Positions 12,271 through 22,609 of a stretch of 64,000 bases of DNA are shown one piece after another (the stretch's first letter is position 1; each line of letters opens with the position of its first letter). Location of the stretch: the NCBI GenBank assembly GCA_036365145.1, contig JAEOAD010000031.1, positions 13,550,001 through 13,614,000 of the forward strand. The letters run 5' to 3'. This DNA is from Orientallactaga sibirica. Lineage: Eukaryota > Chordata > Mammalia > Rodentia > Dipodidae. The notes under the pieces are model-generated. The model saw nothing but the letters and a program-made list of their open reading frames with translations, had not been told where the DNA came from and made no database searches. The position numbers were made by a program, and so were the translations under genes.

Positions 12271-12313
<43 letters not shown>
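12271..12313. repeat. (AC)n microsatellite
   Basis: 21.5 uninterrupted AC units, a length likely to be polymorphic. Confidence 0.98.
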
Positions 12314-12314
<1 letters not shown>

Positions 12315-12576
12315 TGTACATGTGATACAAAGTTCTGATCCCACAGGATAAGGTTTACTTTTGAAGTTACATTGCTTATGAACATAAATCTTGGTTGCTC
12401 TCATTTTAATCTGATTTTTACCTATTGAATTGATGCAATTATGAATAAAACCTTTCTTTGCCCTCGGAAGTGCTCCAGGTGATGATAAAAGTGTATGGAT
12501 GATATACTACCAAGCCATCCTAGTAAAAGACATCTCTTCTCAGGAAGCAGTGGTCTGTTAGCTACTTTTGAATGAC

Positions 12577-12948
12577 TGCCTAGACCATTTCCTGTTCAAG
12601 CTCTCTGATGGATTCCACAGTGAGGACCCCTGGGGCATCTGGAGCCGAGCTATCCAAGGGGTTCTGATGAAGAATGGAAACATACAGGACAGCAAGGCTG
12701 GAAGGGTCAGATAATGGATATCCAGTTTTGTAGGATGCTCTAATGTTAACAGTTTCATCATGAACTAGTGACAGATAAGCCTTATAAAAAATGACTTCCG
12801 ATTTCCAATCTATAATGAACACAAAATCATGTAAAGATGGATGTGATGGTGTTTTAAGTAATCCTTGAGGAAACTGGTCAGAGAAATAAAAGCATTTGTC
12901 TCTCCCATTTGACTGGCTTTTGTTATATAAAATAGCTGTGTAATCATC
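12577..12948 (-). other. Unrecognised open frame, possible exon or old coding relic
   Basis: The minus strand is open for 123 sense codons and then TAG. It lies just after a pyrimidine-rich stretch ending in 'ttctgctttaag', which could act as a 3' splice site. The last residues are ESIRELEQEMV, and an ATTAAA lies about 170 bp downstream on the same strand (12404-12409). The composition looks protein-like (mixed charged and hydrophobic residues, no low complexity), but I do not recognise a family. Frames of this length are expected by chance several times in 64 kb, so this is only a candidate. Confidence 0.2.
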
Positions 12949-13182
12949 TTAAAGCAGAACGGACCAGAGGGGCCCAGGGATAAAATCTTCTGAGACTTAT
13001 GTTTCTGTCATCCCCAGATGCTAATCAATAAAGAAGCAGCAAATGTTCCAACAAGCTCTTTCCCATGACAATACTAAACAGCCAGGCAGAACTTGGAAAA
13101 CAAATCTTTCCATGGCTTTTTGAGCACTTGTGTGATGAATTTGACTCATGACTTGCCTGGATCAAAAAAGTCAGGAGACAAG

Positions 13183-13344
13183 TTTTTTTTTTTTTTTTTT
13201 TTTTTTTCGAGATAGGGTCTCACTCTAGCCCAGGCTGAGCTGGAATTCATTATGCAGTCTCAGGCTGGCCTTGAACTCACAGTGATCCTCCTACCTCTGC
13301 CTCCAGAGTGCTGGGATTAAAGGCGTGTGCCACCACGCCCAGCA
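13183..13344 (-). mobile_element. B1 SINE
   Basis: Minus-strand B1 with head 'gctgggcgtggtggcacacg' and a 25-nt tail shown as T at 13183-13207. No clean target duplication was found. Confidence 0.92.
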
Positions 13345-13349
13345 GAAGG

Positions 13350-15085
13350 AGGTCATTATATTGAATGAATTAAGCCTGGAGCCCAGCTAATTCCCCATGA
13401 CTCAACTACTTACCTTGTAGAATCTTGGGATTCTTAACACTGGCATTTCCCTCTGCCATGATGATAATTCAGTTGGTCATCAATACAGTCTAAACAACCT
13501 CAAGTTTGGTGAGCAGGAAGGTGTGGTCTATCACAGAACATTCTAGATAAAAAAGCCTTATGACATTATTTTGTAGTTATCTTTGTGACCCTGGAAAAAT
13601 TACTCATTTCCTTATGCTTCACCTTTGTGAGTTTAAAGGGGACCTGCCAGGCTCACAGAAGTGTTATGATTCTAAACAGAGGCTCCTACTCCATATTCAG
13701 CTTGCATCAGTTTTTTAAAAATTTTCCTTATTCGTGGATAAAAAAAATGTGGCTTTACATATATTTTTCTCTAGTTCCTCCTTTTCTCACTCAACAGTCC
13801 TTTGTAAAAAATTCTCTTTAATCGATGACTGAAACAAAGTTTAAGATATTTTAAAGAACCTCCCTTTAATCATTTCCTTGTTTTTATTGTTGGAATAGGA
13901 GTCTCAAAGTTCATTGTCATTCCACTATTTTAGAAGGGCACATTGAATAGGGGCGATCTCCCAACTTGAGCTATTTGCTTATTAAAATTCAACATTCAGT
14001 TCCGCCCTTGTATGTATTCTTTCAATTAGGAAGACCAGCATATTATTTGGAAATGTTGTAAATGCTGGCTTCCCCCTGTAGTTTTGTTCTTGAAACATCT
14101 GTTCAGGGAGGGAGCACATAAGTCATAAAATAATTCCATAAATAATATTCAGATGAAAACTCCTCCAATTCAGCCTAATTTTGGAGCCATGTTGCAAATA
14201 TTCCTTCTAAATGATTTCACTTGCATCTGGCTTCTTTTCTACTGTCCTTACTTTCCTCTTCCCAGGAGATCCGATTGTTCCTCATGTTCCCTCGACCCTC
14301 CCTGTGGCCGAGGCCGCTGTTGGGCTGAGGAATCTCCCCGCCTTCGCTGAGATCTGCCCTTCCGTTCCTTCCTCAGCCTGCATGGCAGTCAGCAAATGGT
14401 GTCTGACATTTTTCACTAGATGTGCAGAGGATGGCAGTTTAATTTAGTTTACATGCTAATAATTAGCAGTTCTAGTGTTTTGTATTCGGAATCATCTTGG
14501 GTAAAACGTAATTTTGATTGAAAGCTTAGGGGTGTAGCAGGGAACGGAATAAATAGCAGTTGCTGTTTGTTCTTGAAAACATCTGAGACTGGTAGGTGTA
14601 GAAACACTGCTGTTGCCCCTTCTTTCTCTGTATTTTGCATCTTTACCCCTCCCCCACCTGCCCTTCACCTTGTCCTAGATGCATACTTTCTAGTGGGAAA
14701 TTATTCTTTCACACATTCTCTGGGACTCAAAGTAACTCGGGTTTCTCCAGGCAAGCCAGACATTTATGCTGCATCTTATCATAGGCTATCATTGCTGGTT
14801 TCTCTGAGAGAGAGTTTGCTTATTGCCTCTCTCCCTTCTGAGGAGTATGCTCCCTGAAGACAGGCCATGCTAGAGACACCAGAAGCCATCAGTGTCAGCT
14901 CATTGGAGCCGCCTGACAGAGTCTTTTGTGATGGTGGATGTGCTGTTTATCTCTGCTGCCCAGTATGGTAGCAATGGGACCCATATGGCCATTGAGAATT
15001 GTAAATGTGGCCAGTGGGCCTGAGGTATAGAATTTTAAATTCTGTTTAATTTTAGTCCATTTAAATAGTCACAAATGACTAGCAA
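13350..15085. other. Unique sequence with a small GC-richer patch
   Basis: No gene recognised. A patch at about 14270-14375 holds several CpGs in an AT-rich setting and follows a splice-acceptor-like 'ctttcctcttcccag'. Frames here run 65-96 codons. Confidence 0.5.
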
Positions 15086-15120
15086 CTTCCATAGTGTTTT
15101 AAAAATATTTTTATTTTTAT

Positions 15121-15145
15121 TTGAGAGAGAGAGAGAGAAGCAGAG

Positions 15146-15194
<49 letters not shown>
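15121..15194. repeat. (GA)n microsatellite
   Basis: GA-rich tract with a few A substitutions, expanded from the CT-rich 3' region of the host SINE. Confidence 0.95.
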
Positions 15195-15198
<4 letters not shown>

Positions 15199-15326
15199 AA
15201 GAAATTGGGTGCACCAGGGCTTCTAACTGCTGTTAACTCCAGATGCATGTGGCACTTGTGCATATATATGACTTACATGGGTCCTGGAGAATTGAACCTG
15301 GGTCCTTTGGCTTTGCAGACAAGTAC

Positions 15327-15715
15327 TGTAGCAGACACCTTCAGGTTCTCTGAGATGAACGTCCAGACCAGGCACAGTTATGGAGGAAGGGATATTATTT
15401 ATTAAAGCTTACAGATCCAGGGGAAGTTCCATAATGGCAGAAGAAGTGACCTGCTCTCACAGGGCCAAGCAGAGAGAGCAAAGCCAATCAGCCACCACAG
15501 CACACAGAGCAAAACTACAGCCAAAAGGTCACACAGCACACTTCAGGAACTCCTGCTAGGCACATTTGCATATCTTTACAATGGAATCTCAAACCCACCA
15601 TTAACACCTTAAGACTGGCCCCCAGTGACATTGCCTCTAGCAAGGTGATTGAAGATGCAAACTATAACTAGTAAAACACTGAATATATTGGGGGACATAT
15701 ATTCAAACTACCACA
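15327..15715 (-). mobile_element. MaLR-type solo LTR, nested in a SINE
   Basis: 389 bp with TG...CA ends. On the minus strand it starts 'tgtggtagtttgaatatatg', and has an 'aataaa' polyadenylation signal near its 3' end ('ctttaataaataat'). The host SINE sequence is duplicated over 5 bp (agtac 15322-15326, agtgc 15716-15720). A same-family copy lies at 51432. The outline 'gtggtttgaat..cactggggg..ctgtaagc..aataaa' is that of rodent MaLR LTRs (ORR1/MT group). No internal sequence remains. Confidence 0.88.
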
Positions 15716-15759
15716 AGTGCCTTAACTGCTAAGCCATCTCTCCAGCCCTTCCATAGTGG

Positions 15760-16950
15760 TTTTAATGGGCTGTGAACAGAATACCAAGGAGGTGAATGCC
15801 TTGGGTCGGGGTAAGGACAGTGAAGGACATCATAGATGATATTTTTGCATTTTTCATATTTCACATATACATCCACATAACCATACACACACTTGCTTGC
15901 TCCATTGGTTAGACTTGGCTGAAAGCAGGAGGTAGAAATCTGTAGCCTCCCAAACTAATTCTGAGGACTCTGCTGACGCTGAGTATAAGACAGTTGAGTA
16001 GGGTATCGTCATTCTCAGCCCAGTTTCACCCTTGTGCGTGGCCCTGTCCTTCCTGGGTGCAGTGAGGCCATCACCAGTCCAAGTGCACCGGTGTGGTTCC
16101 CTGAGTCACCAGGAAGTGGCAAATCCTCACTGACTTCCTCAAACTGGGAGGATATCCTGAACATGCCATAACCTGAAAAAGCACATGTTTATTTTGCAGT
16201 ATAAAAAGCCCTCTGTTGGCTGCACAGTGCTTCTTAATCCAGGACTTTCTCTAACCCCACTCAGTAGGTGGTAAGTCAAGACATGAAATTTCCCTCTATG
16301 TTCTGGGACTCTGCTGACCGAGTTCATGCCTTTACTGAAGGTTGGCTTTTGCTTTTCAAAGAGACATTCTTTCTAAGGAGATATTATTCATGGGCATCTA
16401 TGAAAGAACCCTAGTCTTCAGTGACAAAGCAGGTCACAACCAAGTCCCCTCTGTTTCTTATATAGTAAATTCCAAAATGCATGGATAAAAGAGCTCCTAC
16501 TTCCAAAAGCCATGCCATCAAGAGAGCCCCAGCATGCTGCAGTGAGTGCCAGACTCAGCAAGTACCTGCACATGCATACACGCATGCTTGAGGAAATGGG
16601 ACGTCCACCTCTGGGTGTCTGTCAGAAACACGGCTTTCTGACCTTACTAAAGCCAACACTCATATTTCAATAGCATGTTCAAATTTCCTGTTTACATGCT
16701 TCCCCCCTGCTTTCAATCTGGGCGATGGGTGGGGAGGGGTGCGGGGCAGATTAAGTAGTCTCACTACATTATTGCAGGAAATTTGTCGTTTCTATGGTTT
16801 GTCTCAAATATTCAAGGGATGCTTAATTCATCTAGTTAGAAGTAACCAAAAATTGTAGAAAAATAATATATTTTGACCTTTAACAATATAGAACAATTTA
16901 ATTTCTATATGCAATTTAATTTGACTAAATGTCTGTATCCATTCAAATTG
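15760..16950. other. No gene or clear repeat recognised
   Basis: Unique-looking sequence, slightly richer in G+C than the surroundings at about 15960-16140. Open frames do not exceed 62 codons. Confidence 0.55.
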
Positions 16951-16952
16951 CT

Positions 16953-17050
16953 CCAGCTAGGTGTAGCTCAGTAGTAGAGCACTGGATTAGCGTGCACAGG
17001 GCCAGGGTTTAATCTCTAGTACCACAAAAAAGTAAAACACACAAAAAATT
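16953..17050 (+). mobile_element. ID-like tRNA-derived SINE
   Basis: 'ggtgtagctcagtagtagag' and 'agggtttaatctctagtacc' correspond to Pol III box A and box B of an ID-type element, with a short A-rich end. Diverged and short. Confidence 0.7.
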
Positions 17051-17109
17051 TTTCTAGCTCCATGCAATGGGCCCTGAAATAAACACGCATGCACACACAC
17101 ACGCCCACC

Positions 17110-17111
<2 letters not shown>

Positions 17112-17147
<36 letters not shown>
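17112..17147. repeat. (AC)n microsatellite
   Basis: 18 AC units, preceded by an imperfect AC-rich leader from 17093. Confidence 0.97.
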
Positions 17148-17148
<1 letters not shown>

Positions 17149-17847
17149 TTATTCCAACCAAAGGAACGTAGTATGCTCTCTTAGAAAGAATAGTAATGGG
17201 CTGTTCAGGGCAGTCTCTGCTGCTCACTATGGTATCTATACATTTCAGCAGTTTAAAAAAAAAAAAAAAAAAGCAACAGTAAGTCCAGAAATTGGAGGTT
17301 CATTTTAGATTTAGATGGTTTGGTGACTTGAAGACTCAAAGATTTTCTTAGGAAAAAATTTAAAAACATAAACAAATGGCTAAGATATTGTCACCATTCA
17401 CAAAAATACAGACACAAAAATCATTTAGAATAAGAATTCCTATAGCTTAGTAAGAAAGATAAGCAACTGAATATAAAAATGGGTAAACACCATGAGCAGG
17501 CAATACATAAGGAGGCAAATCCAAATGACCAACAAATAAGTGCAACAACACAGTTTGACTCTGCTATTAATCAGTTAAGTACCGCTTAAGTTAATCCTGC
17601 CTGATAATTGTTGATTATATTTGCAAACAGTTTAAAAACATTGCATAGTGCTGGTGAGGGTGGAAGAAACAGAAATCATCATGGGGATGTGAAGTAGCAC
17701 AACAAATTTGGACAGAACAGACATTGTCTATTAGTTTTAATGTACTTGGTTATAGGAATCTCACTTCCATTTACTATAGAAATGTCTATGCATGTGCAAA
17801 ATGCTATATATATTCAGTTAGTCATTCGTATGAAAAATGTGAACTCT

Positions 17848-18098
17848 GTGGCTGGAGAGATGGCTTAGCAGTTAAGGCACCTGCCTGCCAAGCCTAAGAA
17901 AAGCCCGTTTGATTCTCCAAATCCCATGTTTAGCCAGATGAAAGTGACACAAGTGGGCAATGGTGCACTTGCCCATAAGGGGGCGCACACATCTGGAGTT
18001 CATTCACAGTGGCTGAAATGGCGCTGGCATGCCCATTCTCTCTCTTTCTCTGCCTCTTCCTGTTCCTCTCTCTCTCTGTCTCTCTCTCCCTCAAAAAA
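17848..18098 (+). mobile_element. tRNA-derived SINE
   Basis: Head 'ggctggagagatggcttag', CT-rich 3' region at 18035-18090 and an A tail. Perfect 15-bp duplication aaaaatgtgaactct at 17833-17847 and 18099-18113. Confidence 0.96.
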
Positions 18099-18318
18099 AA
18101 AAATGTGAACTCTCTTTAAGTGTTTCATGGTGCAATGAAAACTAAGGTGCATATACAAATGGTAGACAATGGTTCTCTGCTCACTTCAGTTACATTTCCT
18201 CTTTTTCATTTTCTCCTCCTTCAGTAGTAATAAATAACTATCACTTTACTCACATATACAATTTATAGGCATTGTGTTATATATTAATGATATTTGATGT
18301 AAAAATTCAATTTATTTT

Positions 18319-18460
18319 ATTTAAAAATTTTATTTTATTTATTTGCAAGGTGCATGCACCACTTTGTACATCTGCCTTTGCATGGGCACTGGGGGATCAA
18401 ATACAAGTCATTACACCATGCAGATGGGTGCCTTAACCACTCTCCCATCTCTCCAGTCCC
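18319..18460 (-). mobile_element. tRNA-derived SINE, short copy
   Basis: Minus-strand copy beginning 'ggggactggagagatgggag' and lacking the GA-rich block seen in other copies. An 11-bp duplication caatttatttt lies at 18308-18318 and 18461-18471. Confidence 0.92.
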
Positions 18461-18474
18461 CAATTTATTTTTTA

Positions 18475-20155
18475 CTTACAGATATAAAGTCTCTTGAAGC
18501 TGAGGGCCAAGGAAACAGAATGACTAGCACCAATAAAGCTAAGACAGGGTTTCATGAACACAGTGAGATTACTGAAATCCCCCCCCCCGCCCAAAATACA
18601 TTGTGTTATCTCTACCAAGAGACCAGATCAAGAGGAAGGGACTGCACGTTTCTGAAACAGACCATGTTGGACACTTGCATTTAACTCAGTATTCACAACT
18701 AATTACTAAAAATGGAAAGAATTGCTCAAAACTAAAAAAAAAAAAGCTGAATTGTCATTAATGGTTAGTAAGGAGGGCTTCATGTTATTTTTAGTGGAAC
18801 TGGGATATTTCCGTTAAATTTTAGATAAACAATGTCGAAGTTCAACATTCTCAATTGCTAATCCTGAGGTGACTGCAAGGGCAGGGATCATCTACGCATG
18901 GCTCACTTCCATGATTTTTATGGAGACAACACTGGGTCATGAGGAGATTAAAGATGTGCAGTGTGTCCCTGTAGGCCTTTCAGGCACTGAGATTTGCAAG
19001 GAACAGTGTACAAAGTTATAGCAGAAGTGCCTCAAATCTTTCCTTCTGTCTACGTGGCTTCATTTCCAGGCCTGTTGCATGGTGCTGAAACAATTTTTTG
19101 TTTTGTTTTGCTTTGTTTGTGTGGTCCTCCTCTGACTTCTTGGCTACAGGTGTACAAATAAATGAATCTCTCATCTGTGTCCTAAGAACTTGCCCACTGT
19201 CACTTTCAAAGTAAAATTCTTACAGAATTCGAAATTTAAAGGTGATTTGTTATAGTTTATGGTTTTATAAACTCAGATCTGCCTTCAGCCATGTGCAATT
19301 TGAATTTAATAATTTTATGCAAAGCACAAGCCTGTTCTCTCATGACCTCATTTCTAATGTGACAAATGGCTTGGTTCTTCATTGCTAACTCTTTTTTCTT
19401 TTTGTAACATTATCAGAATGGAGGAGTGCAGGGGTTAACAATATTTGGGCCACTGGGAGGACATATGACTACCTGGTCAAAATCCCACTATGTTCTAGGT
19501 GCCCTTGGTCCACTGTGACATTGAAATTATACAAATCATTCCACACTTCCAGAGCTTAAACTGCTTCTTGTGACCTGAATATTCATTGACATACAATTGC
19601 TCTCTTTTTCCATCAATTTCCCTTTCTGAACAATCCTGCTGTCTCAGTACCATATATTTGCCTCATAAAAATTTTGACTTCTTTATATCTGGAGCACATG
19701 GAGAGTGTTAGTTGAGTTGCTCTGGGCTAGCAACAGAAACGGTCAATGCTCCCCCCTGCCAGGCCGTTACTCTTCCTAGAATTCCCCTTTCTCTTTCCCT
19801 AGTCTTATAGAATCCTCAAGCTCAGGATACTGTCATGCAGAAAAACAACAACAACAACAAAAGCAAATGAATGAACAGCATTTCATGAGCAATGTGATTA
19901 AAGGGATTATAGGATCCTACAAATTAATGCTGGAAAGGACCTTGTAGGTTACCCTATTCAACTCCCACATTTTTTATTTGAATAAATTAAGAAACATCAG
20001 TGGCCTTCCCAATATCAGAGACCTTGACTTGGAACTCAGGAGAAATAGATGGAACTTACTTCTAGAGGCAAAGATAAGATAGACTCAGCCATCTCGGAAA
20101 TCACCAGTAAAATAAACTTGTGAACTGACATTTTAAAGGAAGGCCGGGCATTGGA
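18475..20155. other. No gene or clear repeat recognised
   Basis: AT-rich unique sequence with an 8-9 base C run near 18580 and a short (CAA)n at about 19843-19860. A 113-codon frame at 18343-18684 starts in the SINE above and is not a gene. Confidence 0.55.
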
Positions 20156-20261
20156 CTGCTTTGCATACTATTATTTATGCAGAGTCATAAAAATAATTTA
20201 TGCAAAATAATAGTAGCATTTTAATTTCCTATGCTGATTTATGATTACCCAAGCATTTTGG

Positions 20262-20445
20262 CATAAATCCTCATTTAATATTCACAACAACTTTGTGGAG
20301 TCTGAATTATTTTTCCAGTTTTGTAGTTTAATTATTCTAGGTGCAGAGAGGTTAAATGATTTTCCTATGAACACAGTGCTGGTCAATGTGAAAGCAAGGA
20401 CGCAGCTACATCACAGTACCAACCAGAGCCCAAACAGTCAAGGTT
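20262..20445 (-). mobile_element. MIR, antisense
   Basis: 'tcatttaatattcacaacaa' followed by 'ggtgcagagaggttaaatga' and 'cacagtgctggtcaa' match the antisense order of a MIR (CORE to tRNA-like part). Diverged but long for a MIR. Confidence 0.8.
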
Positions 20446-20449
20446 CTTT

Positions 20450-21400
20450 AATTCATATCAGAGATGTAACCTCACTGATCATGTTTCTGCTTTGTTGTGG
20501 CTCATTTCAGGGTCCACGGCCCTCCTTATTGGTGTGATACCACTTATTAAGAGGCCAATAGAGTTATCACTACACAGTGTGCTTCTTTCAGTAGTTATAG
20601 CTTGAGATGTTCAAACATGGTAATAGAAGCCAAGATTGTAGACATATTATATTATTTTTTAAAAATAAATTCCTTTTTGGCATTTTTATTTATGGAAATT
20701 AAATTTTAATCAGGGTTTGACTGTTCTTTCAGCCAAAATGATAGCATTGACTATGCATTTGAGAGGGAAAGTATAATTAAAATAAGAATTATTCCCTGTC
20801 TAATGACAGGCAATTGACAAGCTTTCAGGGAAGTATTTAAGGCTCCTTACCCAGCATGCAGAAGCAGTTTATTCCCCTTTATTTTTCTCTTGGGACAATT
20901 ATGTGATCTCTCTTCCATGTTAGCACAGCTTGATTTCAGGGGTATTCTTGCTAATGGCATTTCCGGTATAATACCAAAACCTTATGCTAAAGAAGGAATG
21001 ATCTCCAATACTTTTTTCTGCTAGAATTTTGTATGTAGTTCCTAACAAAAGTTAAATTCCTGAAGAATTGGAAACTTAAGGGTGATTTGCTATAGCTCAT
21101 GATTTTACGTACACTGAGCTAGAAGTCATCAGAGCTGTCACGCGGTGGCACCATTTTGTTTCAGTGGGTGGAACGAAGGCTGACTCCAGGGGATTAACTA
21201 AGTCAGGATTCTCCTTGAGAAATAGTAATGCTTAAGGCAGAAACGAACCTGCAAAGCACTTGTGTACATCCCAATCATCTGCTCTTCTGTGCTATGCTTT
21301 ATGCTCGTTACATGCCTTAGTTTGCCCAGTGTTACTGTGCTGTGATACCTGGGGCAAGTTCATCTTTCTTGGCCTCTCTCTCATTACCTACACATCTGAT
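20450..21400. other. No gene or clear repeat recognised
   Basis: AT-rich unique sequence. No open frame worth noting. Confidence 0.55.
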
Positions 21401-21404
21401 ATAT

Positions 21405-21715
21405 GACTTCTCTCTTTTTGCATGTGCATGTGTGTGCTTGTATGTGAATGCATGTGGAGGCCAAAGGTCAATGTGAAGTGTCTTCCTCAGTCACTCTACC
21501 TTATTATCATTAATTTTGAGATAGGTCTCTTGCTGAATGCAGAATGTATTGATGATGTTAGACTATCTAATCAGCAAGCCCTAAGGATTCTCCTGTCTCT
21601 GCCTCTCCAATGCTGGAATTACAGGCCCATGGGATCTGTGTTGATGACATGTGGGTGCTGGGTTCTAAACTGACATCGTTTTGCTTGAATAGGCAAGCAC
21701 TTTACACACTGAATG
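21405..21715 (-). mobile_element. B4-type SINE (diverged)
   Basis: 'gataggtctcttgctga', 'cctgtctctgcctctccaat', 'gctggaattacaggcc' (B1-like part) then 'gtgggtgctgggttctaaac' and 'aggcaagcactttacacact' (ID-like part) are the antisense order of B4. A GT-rich leader precedes it. Confidence 0.72.
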
Positions 21716-21827
21716 GTTTCTCTGGGACCTTTAAATGGCACTTTTCTGCTTAAGTGATTCTGCAGATAGTAACTTTCTTCTTTATGGGGTAGGCTTGATA
21801 ATTGCCTCTTAAAACTGGCTACTGTCT

Positions 21828-22024
21828 GGAGCTGGATAGATGGCTCAGTGATTAAGGCACTTGCAAAGCCTGATGGCCTGGGCTTAATTCCACAATACCC
21901 ACATAAAGCCAGATGCACAAAGTGGCACAAGTAATCTGGTGTTTGCTTGCAGCAGCAAAAGACCCTGGTGTCTCCATTCTCTCCCTCTTTCTCTTTCTGT
22001 AAATAAATAAAAATTTTAAAAAAA
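21828..22024 (+). mobile_element. tRNA-derived SINE
   Basis: Head 'ggagctggatagatggctca', 'gggcttaattccac' box B-like region, short CT-rich 3' region and AAATAAATAAA tail. Confidence 0.9.
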
Positions 22025-22029
22025 TGTTT

Positions 22030-22605
22030 ACTGACTCATTTATTTTTGTTTTCTCCATTTCCAAAGCACATATCTGGTAGTGGTGTTCTTTCAGTATTTC
22101 CTGATTTCTGTTGCTGACCAGACTGTGTCCACACATAGGAGACTCCTGAACCATCTGCCCATCTCCTCACTGCCAGATCTGCACAACCCACAGTAATTGG
22201 ATCACTTCCTCTTCTCACTCATTTCTGAGGAACACTATAGCATCATCATTAGGTGCACCTGGCTTTCTGCTCTGCTTCTCCACTCTCATGTCTCAGGTTC
22301 ATTTTCCTATGGTCAATTGCAAGTTATCGCAAGAAGACACACGGGTTATCTGGGGGCCCAGGCAAAAGACCTCCCAGAGAAGAAGGGATTCTTTTTCAGA
22401 TCCCCAAAGTAAACAGAAGATTCTTGCACTCAAGTTGAATTAAAGAGTTCAAGTAAATTTAAACCTGTTCATTTCTTCCTATTTGAGATCTCATAAGATT
22501 AAATTATATTTACTCAAGAAAATTTCTTCTATTTATTATAAAGTTTTTTTTCTTTTCAGAAAGAGATTGTGAAGAATTGAAAATTCTTCCTTAAACATTT
22601 GGTAG
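22030..22605. other. Unassigned sequence
   Basis: No gene recognised. It may be a further piece of the adjacent L1, but I see no clear match. Confidence 0.4.
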
Positions 22606-22609
22606 ACTT

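Larger units (their letters stand above)
15097..15747 (-). mobile_element. tRNA-derived SINE split by an LTR
   Basis: Minus-strand SINE whose tail carries a long (GA)n run (15121-15194). Its tRNA-like half is cut by a later LTR at 15327-15715. The outer target duplication cttccatagtg lies at 15086-15096 and 15748-15758, so the two halves belong to one insertion. Confidence 0.95.

Noticed and set aside
16953..17050. Possible real tRNA gene
   Set aside because: Box A and box B are present but no cloverleaf can be formed, and an A-rich end follows, so it is an ID-like SINE.
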